From JABWCQ01 sp964530625 (GTDB lineage Bacteria > Electryoneota > RPQS01), in the NCBI GenBank assembly GCA_964530625.1, contig CAZHAK010000003.1, positions 62,001-126,000 on the forward strand: a stretch of DNA of 64,000 nt, in the 5' to 3' direction. The position numbers and the translations under genes are program-made. This document shows, one piece after another, positions 35,076 through 44,034 of this stretch. Numbering within the stretch: position 1 is the first letter of the stretch; each line of letters begins with the position of its first letter. Under the pieces are notes generated by a model. It searched no databases. It saw only the letters and a list, made by a program, of their open reading frames with translations, and was not told the DNA's origin.

Positions 35076-36299
35076 CTACTTGTCGCGATGGCAACGCACA
35101 CATAACGCGCGGTCAGCAGACGCTATCATCAAAGGTTCTGCCGTCCAAGCATGCAGATCATGGCAACTCATGCAACTCAGTGGACCACCGCGCACAGGAT
35201 CAACCAACTCCGGACCCATGGGATGCGCGCCATGATGCTCGTGCTTATGACATTCGACGCATAGCTCTGCAGCAGGTTTGGTCAAATAACCCGCATTCTC
35301 ATTGCCATGCGGATCGTGGCATTTCGCGCACGCGTATTTTGCGTGAGGATTGTCGCCGACGGTTTCCACACCCTTTGACGGATCGTGACATCTGACGCAC
35401 AGATGTTTCGGCGCGGCGCTGAGCAAACTCTTCTGATCCGCTGCGTGAGGATTGTGGCACATCTCGCAAGCATTATCTTCCGTCGCACCGTGCGGCATGT
35501 GTTTCGCAAAATGCTCGCCTTCGCTTTCGTGACAGTCACTGCAAACAGACTGAACGGAAGCCTTGAGCGGAAATGCGCCGCCAACTTGAGCCGCTACGTG
35601 ACATGCCGCGCAGTCGTTATCGTCGAATGGAGCGTGTTTGTTACTCATCACTAAACCGGGCGCGTCACTTGCATGAGGATCGTGACATGCCGAGCAGCGC
35701 GAACCGATCGGGTCAAAGCTGGCGTGCCGTTCGCGCAACTTCGATTCGTTTCCGTGGCAGGTCATGCACAAGTCGCTGGTGTTCTTGGTCAATAAGTTGT
35801 CGAGGTCGCTGCCGTGAACGTCGTGGCACTTGTAACACTGTCCCACGCGCGCCGGCGCATGTACATTTGATCTCGCCAACCAATCCCGCACTTCCGTGTG
35901 GCAGGTCGCGCATAGCTCCTTGCTTGGCGCATTGAGCAGATTGTTATAATCCGACGCATGAGGATTGTGACAGCGCGTACATTCACCGCTTTCCACAGGA
36001 GCATGTTGATGCGACCTCTGCCGCCATTTTGCAGTTTCTTCGTGACAGCTTGCGCACATGGATCCTTCGCGATCCACCAGCAGTTTCTCATGACGCGACG
36101 CGTGCGGCGCGTGGCAGGCGCTGCATTCACCGGAATTAAACGGCCCGTGAACGTCCGACTTGTTAAACTCCGTCTTGATGTCGTCATGACACTCGAGGCA
36201 CGCGTTGTGCTGGTCAACTTTCGGCAACTCTTTTGCAAACAAGAGTGCGAAGCATGTGAGCGCAAAGGCGGCGAGCAGAATGAATACGCGGCGCTTCAT
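35076..36299 (-). CDS. 16-haem c-type cytochrome of the doubled-CXXCH type
   Basis: A 407-residue protein with an N-terminal signal sequence or anchor (MKRRVFILLAAFALTCFALLFA). I count 16 CxxCH motifs, mostly in pairs of the form HxPxxxGECxxCHxPHxSxxxxLLxxxxxxLCxxCH, the doubled-CXXCH module repeated about every 45-50 residues. The extra His after CHxPH positions are the likely distal ligands. The motif also appears in the 26-haem protein encoded directly upstream, and the two genes overlap by 4 bp. Such proteins are periplasmic or surface electron carriers. No membrane barrel motif or lipobox is present. Confidence 0.88.
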   Translation of the reverse strand: MKRRVFILLAAFALTCFALLFAKELPKVDQHNACLECHDDIKTEFNKSDVHGPFNSGECSACHAPHASRHEKLLVDREGSMCASCHEETAKWRQRSHQHAPVESGECTRCHNPHASDYNNLLNAPSKELCATCHTEVRDWLARSNVHAPARVGQCYKCHDVHGSDLDNLLTKNTSDLCMTCHGNESKLRERHASFDPIGSRCSACHDPHASDAPGLVMSNKHAPFDDNDCAACHVAAQVGGAFPLKASVQSVCSDCHESEGEHFAKHMPHGATEDNACEMCHNPHAADQKSLLSAAPKHLCVRCHDPSKGVETVGDNPHAKYACAKCHDPHGNENAGYLTKPAAELCVECHKHEHHGAHPMGPELVDPVRGGPLSCMSCHDLHAWTAEPLMIASADRALCVRCHRDK

Positions 36300-38278
36300 C
36301 TATTGACTCCTTCCGGTACGGCCACGTGGCAGGAAGCGCAATCACCCGATTCAAACGGCGCATGTTGGTTATTCATAAGTAGTCTATCAATGTTTGATCC
36401 GTGCGCGTCGTGACACATTGCGCAGTTTATCGCGACTCCGTCCTGATTCAAGTGCGAGGCGCGAAACTCCGGCGTATCCGTGTTGTGGCAATCCAAACAC
36501 AGACCTGGTATCGCGTCAGTCAAGAGCGCCTTGTGTTTGCTCGTGTGCGCCGTATGACAATTCAAACACTCACCAGCGTTCGCGGGCGGATGTGAGAACG
36601 TCGCGTTGCGCGCGCTGTCAATGTCCGCATGACACGTAATGCAAAGGTGCGCCGCTCCGGCCAACAATAAGTTCTTGTTCGCGCTTTGGTGCGGATCGTG
36701 ACAGGCCGTGCATTTTCCGTCGGCCACCGGCTGATGTACCGACGTCGCCGTCTTGATGGCGTCGGTGATATCCGAATGGCACTCGCCACATGTCGCGGCG
36801 GTGGAATTCGTCAATAAACCGTCGTGATTTGAAGCGTGCGCCTGATGGCAATCCAAACACGCGCCATCCACAAACGGAGGATGTACGGTGTTCCGTTCGT
36901 CCAACTTCATCGTCACAGAATGACAATCCGCGCAAAGTGAGTTGTCCGTGTCGCTCAGTAAGTGTTCGTGCTTCCCGCCGTGAACGTCGTGGCAGCTTCC
37001 GCATTCGCCGCGCAAGAAAGGCTGATGAACATCCTTCTTCGCAAACGAAGACTTCAAATCATCGTGGCAATCCAGACACATGTCGCCTTGCCGCTTCAGC
37101 AGCAGACCTGCGCGATTCGTGCCGTGAGGATCATGACAGCTCCAACATTTCCCCATGGTGACCGCCGAGTGCGTCACAGGTTGCTGAGTCGCCAGCTTGA
37201 TGTCTTCATGGCACTGTAAACACTGGTCGTTGGATTTCGACTTGAGCAGTTTATCATTCGAGTTGCCGTGACCGTCATGACACGTCGTGCAGGCGTCACG
37301 GGCTGCTGAATGACCGTTAGCCAGTTTGGTCTTGTCAAGCTCTGTCGAGTGGCACTCACCGCAAACCTTCGCGTCGTCCGCCTTCAACAATGCCTCGGCG
37401 TGAGTGGTGTGTGGGTTATGGCATTCTATGCAACATTCGCTTTGTACTGGAGCGTGAGTCAAGTCTCCGTGTTTCTCAAGCGGGTCGTGACACGTCGTAC
37501 AAACAGCGCGCTCGTCGTCTACCAACGCGAACGGATCGCTTGCGTCCGGCGCGACGTGACAATCCGAGCAGGAGGGACCTTCCATCGCGGCATGAACCGT
37601 ATTTGGCAGCAGCGCAGTATTTTTGGAGGAATGCGGAACGTGGCACTCCGTGCAATTTTTGTCGCCGACGGGATAACCCGCATGTTGCTTGGCAAACGCC
37701 GGATCATCCTTGCCGTGACAGCTTGCGCAGAGTTGATCCGGCGCTTGCGTCAATAGCTTCGCATGATCGCTGCCGTGCATATCGTGACAAGCGGTGCAGC
37801 CGTTTTCGAGCGGCTTGTGCTTGTGCGTCGCTTCAAACTGCGCCGCGTCATGGCAAGCATAGCAAAGCGTCGGCGGGGCGGCTTTGAGCAAATCGTGAGT
37901 TACTCCGCGATGCGGGTCATGACACTCTGTGCATTTTCCCGCACGAGACGGTTCATGCTTAAAAGCCGCGTTTAGGTTAAGCGAGTCCGCCGAATGGCAA
38001 CCTATGCACAACTCTGCGCCGGTTTCTTTCAGTCTGAGCGCGCCCACTTTGCCGTGCGGCAAGTGACAGGCGGAGCATTCGCCTTTCTCGGCAGGCTCGT
38101 GCGCGAACTTTCCGCGATAAGCTTTGGCATCATGACATTCAAGACAGTCCTGCTGCTTGCTGAATCGCGATCCGCGTTTGACTTGCGCTTCCGCGTCCGT
38201 GTGATTCCGCAGCAAGAGCAGCCCCAGCACGGTGACGAGTGCCAACAAAATCAATTGATGCAGTATGCGAGTATTCAG
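36296..38278 (-). CDS. 26-haem c-type cytochrome of the doubled-CXXCH type, probable CTG start
   Basis: Conventional start would be TTG 38254, but a perfect Shine-Dalgarno AAGGAGG (38287-38293) lies 8 nt before an in-frame CTG at 38278. That start adds eight residues (MNTRILHQ) giving a basic n-region before the hydrophobic stretch, so I prefer it (660 residues). I count 26 CxxCH motifs, arranged as about a dozen doubled-CXXCH units (HxPxxxGxCxxCHDPHGSxxxxLL..LCxxCH). One unit has an extra Cys (ECCIECH). The N-terminal helix (LILLALVTVLGLLLL) may be a signal anchor. It lies between the PPIase gene and the 16-haem gene. Confidence 0.87.
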   Translation of the reverse strand: MNTRILHQLILLALVTVLGLLLLRNHTDAEAQVKRGSRFSKQQDCLECHDAKAYRGKFAHEPAEKGECSACHLPHGKVGALRLKETGAELCIGCHSADSLNLNAAFKHEPSRAGKCTECHDPHRGVTHDLLKAAPPTLCYACHDAAQFEATHKHKPLENGCTACHDMHGSDHAKLLTQAPDQLCASCHGKDDPAFAKQHAGYPVGDKNCTECHVPHSSKNTALLPNTVHAAMEGPSCSDCHVAPDASDPFALVDDERAVCTTCHDPLEKHGDLTHAPVQSECCIECHNPHTTHAEALLKADDAKVCGECHSTELDKTKLANGHSAARDACTTCHDGHGNSNDKLLKSKSNDQCLQCHEDIKLATQQPVTHSAVTMGKCWSCHDPHGTNRAGLLLKRQGDMCLDCHDDLKSSFAKKDVHQPFLRGECGSCHDVHGGKHEHLLSDTDNSLCADCHSVTMKLDERNTVHPPFVDGACLDCHQAHASNHDGLLTNSTAATCGECHSDITDAIKTATSVHQPVADGKCTACHDPHQSANKNLLLAGAAHLCITCHADIDSARNATFSHPPANAGECLNCHTAHTSKHKALLTDAIPGLCLDCHNTDTPEFRASHLNQDGVAINCAMCHDAHGSNIDRLLMNNQHAPFESGDCASCHVAVPEGVNR

Positions 38279-38323
38279 GAGGCTACCCTCCTTGCTTCGG
38301 CAATCGTTGATCGCGTCATGATC

Positions 38324-39955
38324 TTAGTTTCCGTCAGGTCCCGTAACTTGCAAAGCCTTCAGTGCGGCTTCGTTTATCGTAATCTCCGACTCGGCCCGCA
38401 GTTCGGTGAGCGTCGCCTCAATCGCGGCTAACTGCTTTTCCGCTTCCAATCGCGAGCGAATTCCGCCTTCTACTTGCGCCAACAAAAGTTTTGGACCCTG
38501 TTCGCGTTCCACGAGTTTCATGACGACAAATCCTTCATCGCCCGACAACGGAGGTAAACATGTTCCAATTTCAACCGCCTCAAGTTGGGCCGCAATGTCC
38601 CTCGGGAATTTGCTTAGGGCGGCCCAGTCGCGCACGCCGCCACGATCTTTGTACTCGTCCGTCGAATATTGCTTGGCGATCCAGGTGAAGTCGGCGCCCG
38701 AAACAATTCGTTCGTAATCGGTTTGAGCTTCGGCTAAAGTCTCGCGAGTAATAATCGCCACGCGAATGCGTCCCGAATCGAAAAATTTATCCGGGTTGCT
38801 GTCATAGTAGGTCTTTATTTCTTGATCCGTAATCTTAACCGTCGGCGCAATAACGGTTTGCAAATACGTCACCAGCATCATCGAATCTCGAAAAGCGTTC
38901 GCGCCTGCGTCCAAGCGCGGATCGTTCAGGTACTCTTTATGTGTTGCGATCTCCTTGAGCATCATCATCTGATACTGCTCGTCCACGACTTCCCACAACA
39001 CCTCGCGCTGGTCACGGTCACTGCGCCCCACGATGCGATGCACGTATTTCTTTTTCAAATCAGCCGCTGTCATTTCACGATGCTTCCCCACGCGCAAGAC
39101 CGTGTGTGACGTCGGTTCTTGATTCAGGGCCACCAATATCTGAATCGAATCCACTGCGGCGGAATCAACCCACACGGGAGTGCCAGCACCTTCTTCCGCT
39201 ATGAACGCACGGCGAATCTCGGCGCCTTTGTCAATCAACAACTGCTTATGAAGGATGACCTTCACGCTGTCGTAAATCAATTTGTCCGGATTCAAAAACG
39301 CTTCCGCACGAACGACCGCCCAGGTATTCCATAAAAACATCGGTCCGAACACGTCGCCCGGCGAGGCCGTTTCGAGCTGCATGGACAGATCTTCCGGAAC
39401 ATCATAGAGCGGATACAATCCCGCGTCGCCGCCTAACGATTTATATTTGTCAATCGAATGATTCCGGGCCAGTGACGCCATCGAAACACCTTGACCTATG
39501 CTGTCCACAATCGCATGAGAGAGTGACGAATCAATCACGCAAATCAGTCTCAACATCACGCGCCTGTAGTAGCGCTCAAAACCTGCTTTCAGCTCGCTTT
39601 CTGGAACAAGGATTTCCTTCGGTCGAACGTCTTCAAGCAGCATCTGATAGGCGGATGTTTCACGATACCAGCGAACCACGTCCTGCGTGGACTGCTCTTG
39701 GTCAATCCCTAACGCGTACGCGTCCTGAACAAGTAATCTGTTGTTAATCAGTTTTTGCAAAAGACGGTCAAGGCTGAAATCCGAGCGATGAACTTCACTT
39801 GATTGAGCGGAGTGTATGGTGCTTAGCTCGTTGGCCATCATGTCGGTCGTGATGTTCTCGCCGTTGACCGTGGCGACCACGAGCGATTGTTCAGCGATTG
39901 CGGTTGTTGAAAGTGTCAGCGTGAGCAAAATAAGCAAGGCAAATCGAGATATCAT
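38324..39955 (-). CDS. Periplasmic peptidyl-prolyl isomerase with two parvulin-like domains (SurA/PrsA type)
   Basis: A 543-residue exported protein (signal peptide MISRFALLILLTLTLSTTAIA). An N-terminal chaperone region (about 25-125, VNGENITTDMMANEL..LLQKLINNRLLVQDA) matches the SurA-N type. Two parvulin-like domains follow: a divergent one at about 130-225 (MLRLICVI..SLGGDAGLYPLYDVPEDL) and a clearer one at about 365-475 (RIRVAIITRETLAEAQ, RGGVRDWAALSKFPRDIAAQL). It would fold secreted barrels or cytochromes after export. Its start overlaps the stop of the CsgG/LpoB-like gene (ATGA), tying it to the barrel and cytochromes of this operon. Confidence 0.86.
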   Translation of the reverse strand: MISRFALLILLTLTLSTTAIAEQSLVVATVNGENITTDMMANELSTIHSAQSSEVHRSDFSLDRLLQKLINNRLLVQDAYALGIDQEQSTQDVVRWYRETSAYQMLLEDVRPKEILVPESELKAGFERYYRRVMLRLICVIDSSLSHAIVDSIGQGVSMASLARNHSIDKYKSLGGDAGLYPLYDVPEDLSMQLETASPGDVFGPMFLWNTWAVVRAEAFLNPDKLIYDSVKVILHKQLLIDKGAEIRRAFIAEEGAGTPVWVDSAAVDSIQILVALNQEPTSHTVLRVGKHREMTAADLKKKYVHRIVGRSDRDQREVLWEVVDEQYQMMMLKEIATHKEYLNDPRLDAGANAFRDSMMLVTYLQTVIAPTVKITDQEIKTYYDSNPDKFFDSGRIRVAIITRETLAEAQTDYERIVSGADFTWIAKQYSTDEYKDRGGVRDWAALSKFPRDIAAQLEAVEIGTCLPPLSGDEGFVVMKLVEREQGPKLLLAQVEGGIRSRLEAEKQLAAIEATLTELRAESEITINEAALKALQVTGPDGN

Positions 39956-41040
39956 TTGTCGTATTGTTTTAAAAGTTCAATATTTTTCAGGCGAACGACG
40001 CGCAAGCCAGCGATGGCGTCAGCTATCATGTCATAGGCGAGTTTTGCCGGACTCCGCACAACGCCGCTTTCAAACAAGCCGCGATTGCTGTCGCCGCTGC
40101 GCCGGAGATTCTTGGCCCAGACCACGGTGTTCTGGCGCGGATCAATCATGCGCAATTCAATCGCGGCTTCCGGGCTGCTTCCGAGACTGACCGTGCGGGT
40201 CGAGGTCAAGGTACTTACAGTTCCCGTCACAACCAGATCAACATTAAGGCTATCTGCCAGAGCCTGACTGACTACGTCAACCGACTGTCCGTGACGTAAG
40301 TCTTCACAGTAGAGCATGATGTTGCGCACGCGCCCCGGATCAAGCACATTGAAACCGCGACGCGCCATAACAGAGTGCAAAAAATCTCCCAACATGTCTC
40401 CAGCAAAAATTGCTTCCGCTTCATCCACAGGAGGAATAATCGCAATGGATGCGCAGCGAGTTTCAACTTTCTTGTCCCGTCCCTTCACGACGATGCTCTT
40501 CACCGGGTGCCGCGATGACTTTCCTGCAGGTGTGGCCGAAGCAAACAATTGCTTGGCAGCGGAGCTCGCCAGCCGCGATGGACTGTCATGAACAGGTTGG
40601 GAGAACAGCGCAAACGCGCCGCCTCCGTAGACCGTCGCACAGTTTTGCCAGAGTACGGCGGAGTCTTCCGCTCGCAAAAGCCGCGCGCAAACTGATGCTT
40701 CGGAAAACGTGCTGTCGTGAACAAACCGATGAATCGTGCCGGTCAAGACCAGCGCGACGTCGAGCGATTCCGCCAGTGCGCGTATCTCGCTCTCAATCGG
40801 AGCGGCTGTGTTCCGCACTCGCAGCGATCGCAAGACTTGATTGATCGAATCAGCGGACACAACGTCGAATCCGCACTTTGCCAGACGCACTCTCGCGTTC
40901 TGATCCATTAGAAGTCGCACCGATTCCGTAGCACTCGGATTGGAAAACGGCAACAATGCCACTCGTTCAGCCGCATTAATGCAAAGGCTGAATAAAAGTA
41001 GCACGCCAAATAATGCAGGATATTTCCGATAGCGTGTCAT
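39952..41040 (-). CDS. Exported protein with two CsgG/LpoB-like domains
   Basis: A 362-residue protein with a signal peptide (about 1-22, ending CINAA). Two similar halves each carry the VALLPF / IAIIPP strand, a RRGFNVL or KCGFDVV segment, the helix leading to ALAxSLxVxLVxTGT, and a final strand with VLWQN or VVWAKN. This alternation is the fold of LpoB/CsgG-N/GNA1162-type periplasmic proteins. No lipobox is present, unlike its neighbour. The start overlaps the upstream stop as TAATG, implying translational coupling. A scaffold or assembly role at the outer membrane is plausible; nothing defines the partner. Confidence 0.65.
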   Translation of the reverse strand: MTRYRKYPALFGVLLLFSLCINAAERVALLPFSNPSATESVRLLMDQNARVRLAKCGFDVVSADSINQVLRSLRVRNTAAPIESEIRALAESLDVALVLTGTIHRFVHDSTFSEASVCARLLRAEDSAVLWQNCATVYGGGAFALFSQPVHDSPSRLASSAAKQLFASATPAGKSSRHPVKSIVVKGRDKKVETRCASIAIIPPVDEAEAIFAGDMLGDFLHSVMARRGFNVLDPGRVRNIMLYCEDLRHGQSVDVVSQALADSLNVDLVVTGTVSTLTSTRTVSLGSSPEAAIELRMIDPRQNTVVWAKNLRRSGDSNRGLFESGVVRSPAKLAYDMIADAIAGLRVVRLKNIELLKQYDK

Positions 41041-41633
41041 TAATTCAATAACGTTCTTGTAAGCCTTCGCACTGCGCGCAACACCGTGTCACTCCGTGAC
41101 GATTCGCCCACACCCAACATGCGTGAAAACGATCCGGGTCCGCCCAGCGAAACCGCGGCCGACCAAACGGTATTGCCCGTGACGCAATCCACCATGCGAG
41201 CGTTTAAGCTGACCACGTTGAATGCACTCGTGCGACCCGCCGATTGACCAGCCTCGCCAACTGATCCAAAAATCACTGCTTGAATTCCGAGCGAATCGGA
41301 CATCCTCTTCATTCCCGCAAGATCGAGTTCCCCACCGCGCGCCTGACCGATGTCGCGCAAAACTTTCGCGACCTCGCCCGGTTCCACGACGTCAAAAGCC
41401 TGCGCCGCAAAAAGTTCGGTGATGAACAGTCGCGTCACATAACCGGCCACACCCTGTTCACTCGAAAGATTCTCAAAATTCACGACTGCGATGCGCTCAA
41501 TCGCGCCAAAATCGTATTCCGGATGCAGAAATACGGTTTTGCGATTCGCCGTGCAGCCGATCAGCAGAGCAGAGGAGAGTAGAAGTATTATGTAATTGAA
41601 TGTGCTCATATAAAATATTTTTCGAAATGTCAA
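41040..41633 (-). CDS. CsgG/LpoB/GNA1162-like lipoprotein
   Basis: A 197-residue lipoprotein. TTG 41633 overlaps the barrel gene's stop (TTGA) and gives a basic n-region (TFRKIF), so I prefer it to ATG 41609, which would leave an uncharged signal. Neither has a clear ribosome site. The lipobox is LLIGC, with the anchor Cys at residue 27. The mature domain has IERIAVVNFENLSSEQGVAGY, ELFAAQAFDVVEPGEV and LGIQAVIFGSVGEAG, the GNA1162/CsgG-like pattern. It is a one-domain relative of the next gene's duplicated protein; both may sit at the inner face of the outer membrane. Confidence 0.72.
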   Translation of the reverse strand: MTFRKIFYMSTFNYIILLLSSALLIGCTANRKTVFLHPEYDFGAIERIAVVNFENLSSEQGVAGYVTRLFITELFAAQAFDVVEPGEVAKVLRDIGQARGGELDLAGMKRMSDSLGIQAVIFGSVGEAGQSAGRTSAFNVVSLNARMVDCVTGNTVWSAAVSLGGPGSFSRMLGVGESSRSDTVLRAVRRLTRTLLN

Positions 41634-43714
41634 AACCGCGTGTACAATGAGACGCGACCTGAAGAGGACGTCGCCTCATCTTCGCGCTCGTTAAGAGAGT
41701 AGGACATTGAAATTTCAGTTAAGACAGACCAACGATATACGGATTGAATTGAATATTGTGTTGCCGTCGTTGCGCTTGTTCCCTCTATACGACTTACTGA
41801 TCCGCCCAAGGAAATTTTGGAAGTCGGCAACCACGAGAGAACACCGTCATAAAATCGGTCTTCTCGTGTTGGATCCGCGGACCTCGTGGCATTGGTAGTC
41901 ATGTGAATCGTGTCCGTCAGGCGATAGCTTAAACGACCACCGAGCGCTACGCGATACTTGTGCACGGCGGAAACGCGGGCAGACCGTGTTTCGTAACGAT
42001 GAGTTACACTAAGCTGTGAACGTCGTGTCGGTTCCCCGTCAAAGGTATTCGTCACCGAGCGCGAAAAAAGCTTGTCCGGACTGTCGAACCGCTCATCCTC
42101 GGAATACGATAACTGCGTTGTAACGCGCAAAGCAGGCAACAAAAGTGTGCGAATGTCCAAACGAGTTCGGTCACCTCTGCGGATCAAAATATTGCCCGAT
42201 TCGTCGTCACTACGCTCTACGGATGTTGTCGTGCTAATCGAGTGACTCCATTGTGTGCGAGCTACCGCGTTGATGGATGATGTTTTGCCGTCGTCATTCG
42301 AAGACTTAGTGTAGTGTGAGCGCGTCCACTGATAACGCATGGACAAATCAAAACAGCGATCCGGATTAAAGCGCAAGGACGTTTGTACGCCATCCTCATC
42401 GCGCGCCAGCGTGGACAAAGAGACTTTCTGCCGCAGTGCGTCACCGGAAACATCCCAACTGAACCACTTCGATGGCTGCACGCGCAGGCGTACCGAGCCT
42501 CGCTGATCCGTCGTGCGCGTTTCGTCGCCATCATCACTGTTGACAACTAAGCCGCGCAGCTCTGTCACGTCAATCGGTGTGTTGAGCAACTGCGATGCCA
42601 CCGAAACCTTAATGTAGCGGGTTTCGACGGCGGCAAAGGCAAACTCGTAGCGCAAGAATACAGAACTGAACGGCGCGCTGACACTACTCAAAATGGGCGT
42701 CCAACTTAAGTTGTCTGAGCTTCGCCAAACTGTCCATGTCATCGGCACGGACGTCAGTGTATCCACGTAAAGATGTAAATGATCCACCGCAGCCTTTACG
42801 CCGAAATCCAAACCGAAATTGTGCGTCTCACCATTCACGAGATCATAGTCATCTCCTGCCGGAAGTCCAAGTATTCCGTCAATCAGGGCCGGTGAACTTT
42901 CCAAAGCATCAAAGTCCGGTGAGGGATCCGCCAAATAGAGTCCGGCTGACGCTGTGAGCGGAACCAACAACTCGCCGCTGATGGAAGAGTTGTCGCGCTC
43001 AGTTCGCGAGGTGATCTGATAACTTGTTTGAACATTGACTAGCCGCTCTATGAGCGATTTCGTATAGTCTGCCCGCCCGTTATGGCTGCGGGATACGCGA
43101 TCCAGATCGCTGTTCGGATTGCGTGTCAGCAAATCCGAATACTCGTAATGTGCAAAAATATTATGACTACTGAAAGTCCCGCCCGTCGCATAGGTCCGTG
43201 TGCGGGTGTCATAGCCCAACAGCTCAAGGTCATTAACGTTCTTCGCCCAACTTGCGGAGGCGAATAATCGGGGAAAGCGCGTCCAGACTGTTTGGCCCTT
43301 GACTGATGCGACCCCGCTTGTCAGTTTAGTTGTGCCGAGTTCGTTTTGATCCGAACGGTAGGAGCCGTCGCCGCGCAAATTCAAGATGGGTAAATTCATA
43401 TCCAAGGAACCCGCTGGGCGGACTTCCGTCAGCCACGTATAGGGCCCGTTATCCATGCTGGTTTGCAATCGGCGATAAAGCCCGGACAACGTATAGCGTA
43501 GATGCGGCGTCGGGCGATCCGTGGCATAGAGCGTGTATTGCTGATCAATTGCCGTAGAACGAACATTGTCCACATCCGATGAAGCCGCACTTCCAGATAT
43601 AGTTCCGCCCCAATCCGCCTGTGCCGAAGGAGAACCCAAGCTCAACAGGAAGATGAGGGCTGTGCTGAAAACAGACTGAAGACTGTGTAGGCTATGTCGA
43701 AATAAGGCTCGCAT
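41630..43714 (-). CDS. Large outer-membrane beta-barrel with an inserted F5/8C (discoidin)-like segment
   Basis: A 694-residue protein with a signal peptide (about 1-33, ending AQA). From residue 35 to the end it consists of amphipathic strands with Ser/Thr/Arg-rich turns (YTLSGLYRRLQT, FAHYEYSDLLT, VTTQLSYSED, HKYRVALGGRLSYRL) and ends in Phe (VSLYTRF). More than 24 strands are possible, similar in size to MtrB/PioB porins, but I see no shared signature. At about residues 281-391 it carries MTWTVWRSSDNLSWTPIL and VETRYIKVSV, the hallmark strands of F5/8 type C domains, which often bind glycans. It is the first gene of the operon that ends with two giant cytochromes, so a porin-cytochrome role is likely. 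Confidence 0.75.
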   Translation of the reverse strand: MRALFRHSLHSLQSVFSTALIFLLSLGSPSAQADWGGTISGSAASSDVDNVRSTAIDQQYTLYATDRPTPHLRYTLSGLYRRLQTSMDNGPYTWLTEVRPAGSLDMNLPILNLRGDGSYRSDQNELGTTKLTSGVASVKGQTVWTRFPRLFASASWAKNVNDLELLGYDTRTRTYATGGTFSSHNIFAHYEYSDLLTRNPNSDLDRVSRSHNGRADYTKSLIERLVNVQTSYQITSRTERDNSSISGELLVPLTASAGLYLADPSPDFDALESSPALIDGILGLPAGDDYDLVNGETHNFGLDFGVKAAVDHLHLYVDTLTSVPMTWTVWRSSDNLSWTPILSSVSAPFSSVFLRYEFAFAAVETRYIKVSVASQLLNTPIDVTELRGLVVNSDDGDETRTTDQRGSVRLRVQPSKWFSWDVSGDALRQKVSLSTLARDEDGVQTSLRFNPDRCFDLSMRYQWTRSHYTKSSNDDGKTSSINAVARTQWSHSISTTTSVERSDDESGNILIRRGDRTRLDIRTLLLPALRVTTQLSYSEDERFDSPDKLFSRSVTNTFDGEPTRRSQLSVTHRYETRSARVSAVHKYRVALGGRLSYRLTDTIHMTTNATRSADPTREDRFYDGVLSWLPTSKISLGGSVSRIEGTSATTATQYSIQSVYRWSVLTEISMSYSLNEREDEATSSSGRVSLYTRF

Positions 43715-43778
43715 ACGAGCTTTTAGGTAGAATCAAAAATAGATAATGCGTGTAATCATGTATCCGTCACATCACAGG

Positions 43779-43826
43779 GCAAAAAGAAGGACCGGAGATA
43801 CGGACTCTTTGTCCGTAATCGGTCCT
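43779..43826 (-). terminator. Strong intrinsic terminator between the hexahaem cytochrome and the barrel operon
   Basis: On the minus strand AGGACCG-AT-TACGGAC-AAAGA-GTCCGTA-TCTC-CGGTCCT forms a two-part 14-bp stem and is followed by TCTTTTTG. It lies about 210 nt after the hexahaem gene's stop and about 65 bp before the barrel gene's start. It may end the hexahaem message or act in the barrel operon's leader. Confidence 0.75.
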
Positions 43827-43848
43827 ACGCAGGATACGCAAAATGATC

Positions 43849-44016
43849 TACCACAACGGTGGTATGAAAATACTCATATCTTCAAAGAACTATCAAAAGA
43901 GAACCGCAGTCCCCCGGCCAGAACTGGGGAGAAACAACACCGGGGGACCGCAGTTGGGGAGACAATTGTAATAGATCAGACCGACTCGGCCAGGTGACGG
44001 GCCACGTCACCCGGCC
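43849..44016. other. Hairpin-rich region 3' of the hexahaem cytochrome gene
   Basis: Three further inverted repeats: TACCAC/GTGGTA (43849-43864), GTCCCCCGG/CCGGGGGAC (43909-43917 and 43940-43948, perfect 9 bp), and GGCC-A-GGTGAC / GTCACC-C-GGCC (43988-44016). The last begins 18 bp after the hexahaem stop. No open frame of note is present. The structures could protect the cytochrome mRNA 3' end, or form a leader for the barrel operon ahead of the terminator at 43779-43826. Confidence 0.6.
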
Positions 44017-44034
44017 TCTCTGCACACGTATTAT

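Noticed and set aside
43765..43870. Plus-strand segments CACAGGGCAAA and ACGCAAA recall the GEMM (c-di-GMP/cGAMP) riboswitch.
   Set aside because: The rest of the consensus and the GNRA-type hairpin are missing, and there is no plus-strand gene downstream until 46740. The intervening stem is better explained as a minus-strand terminator.
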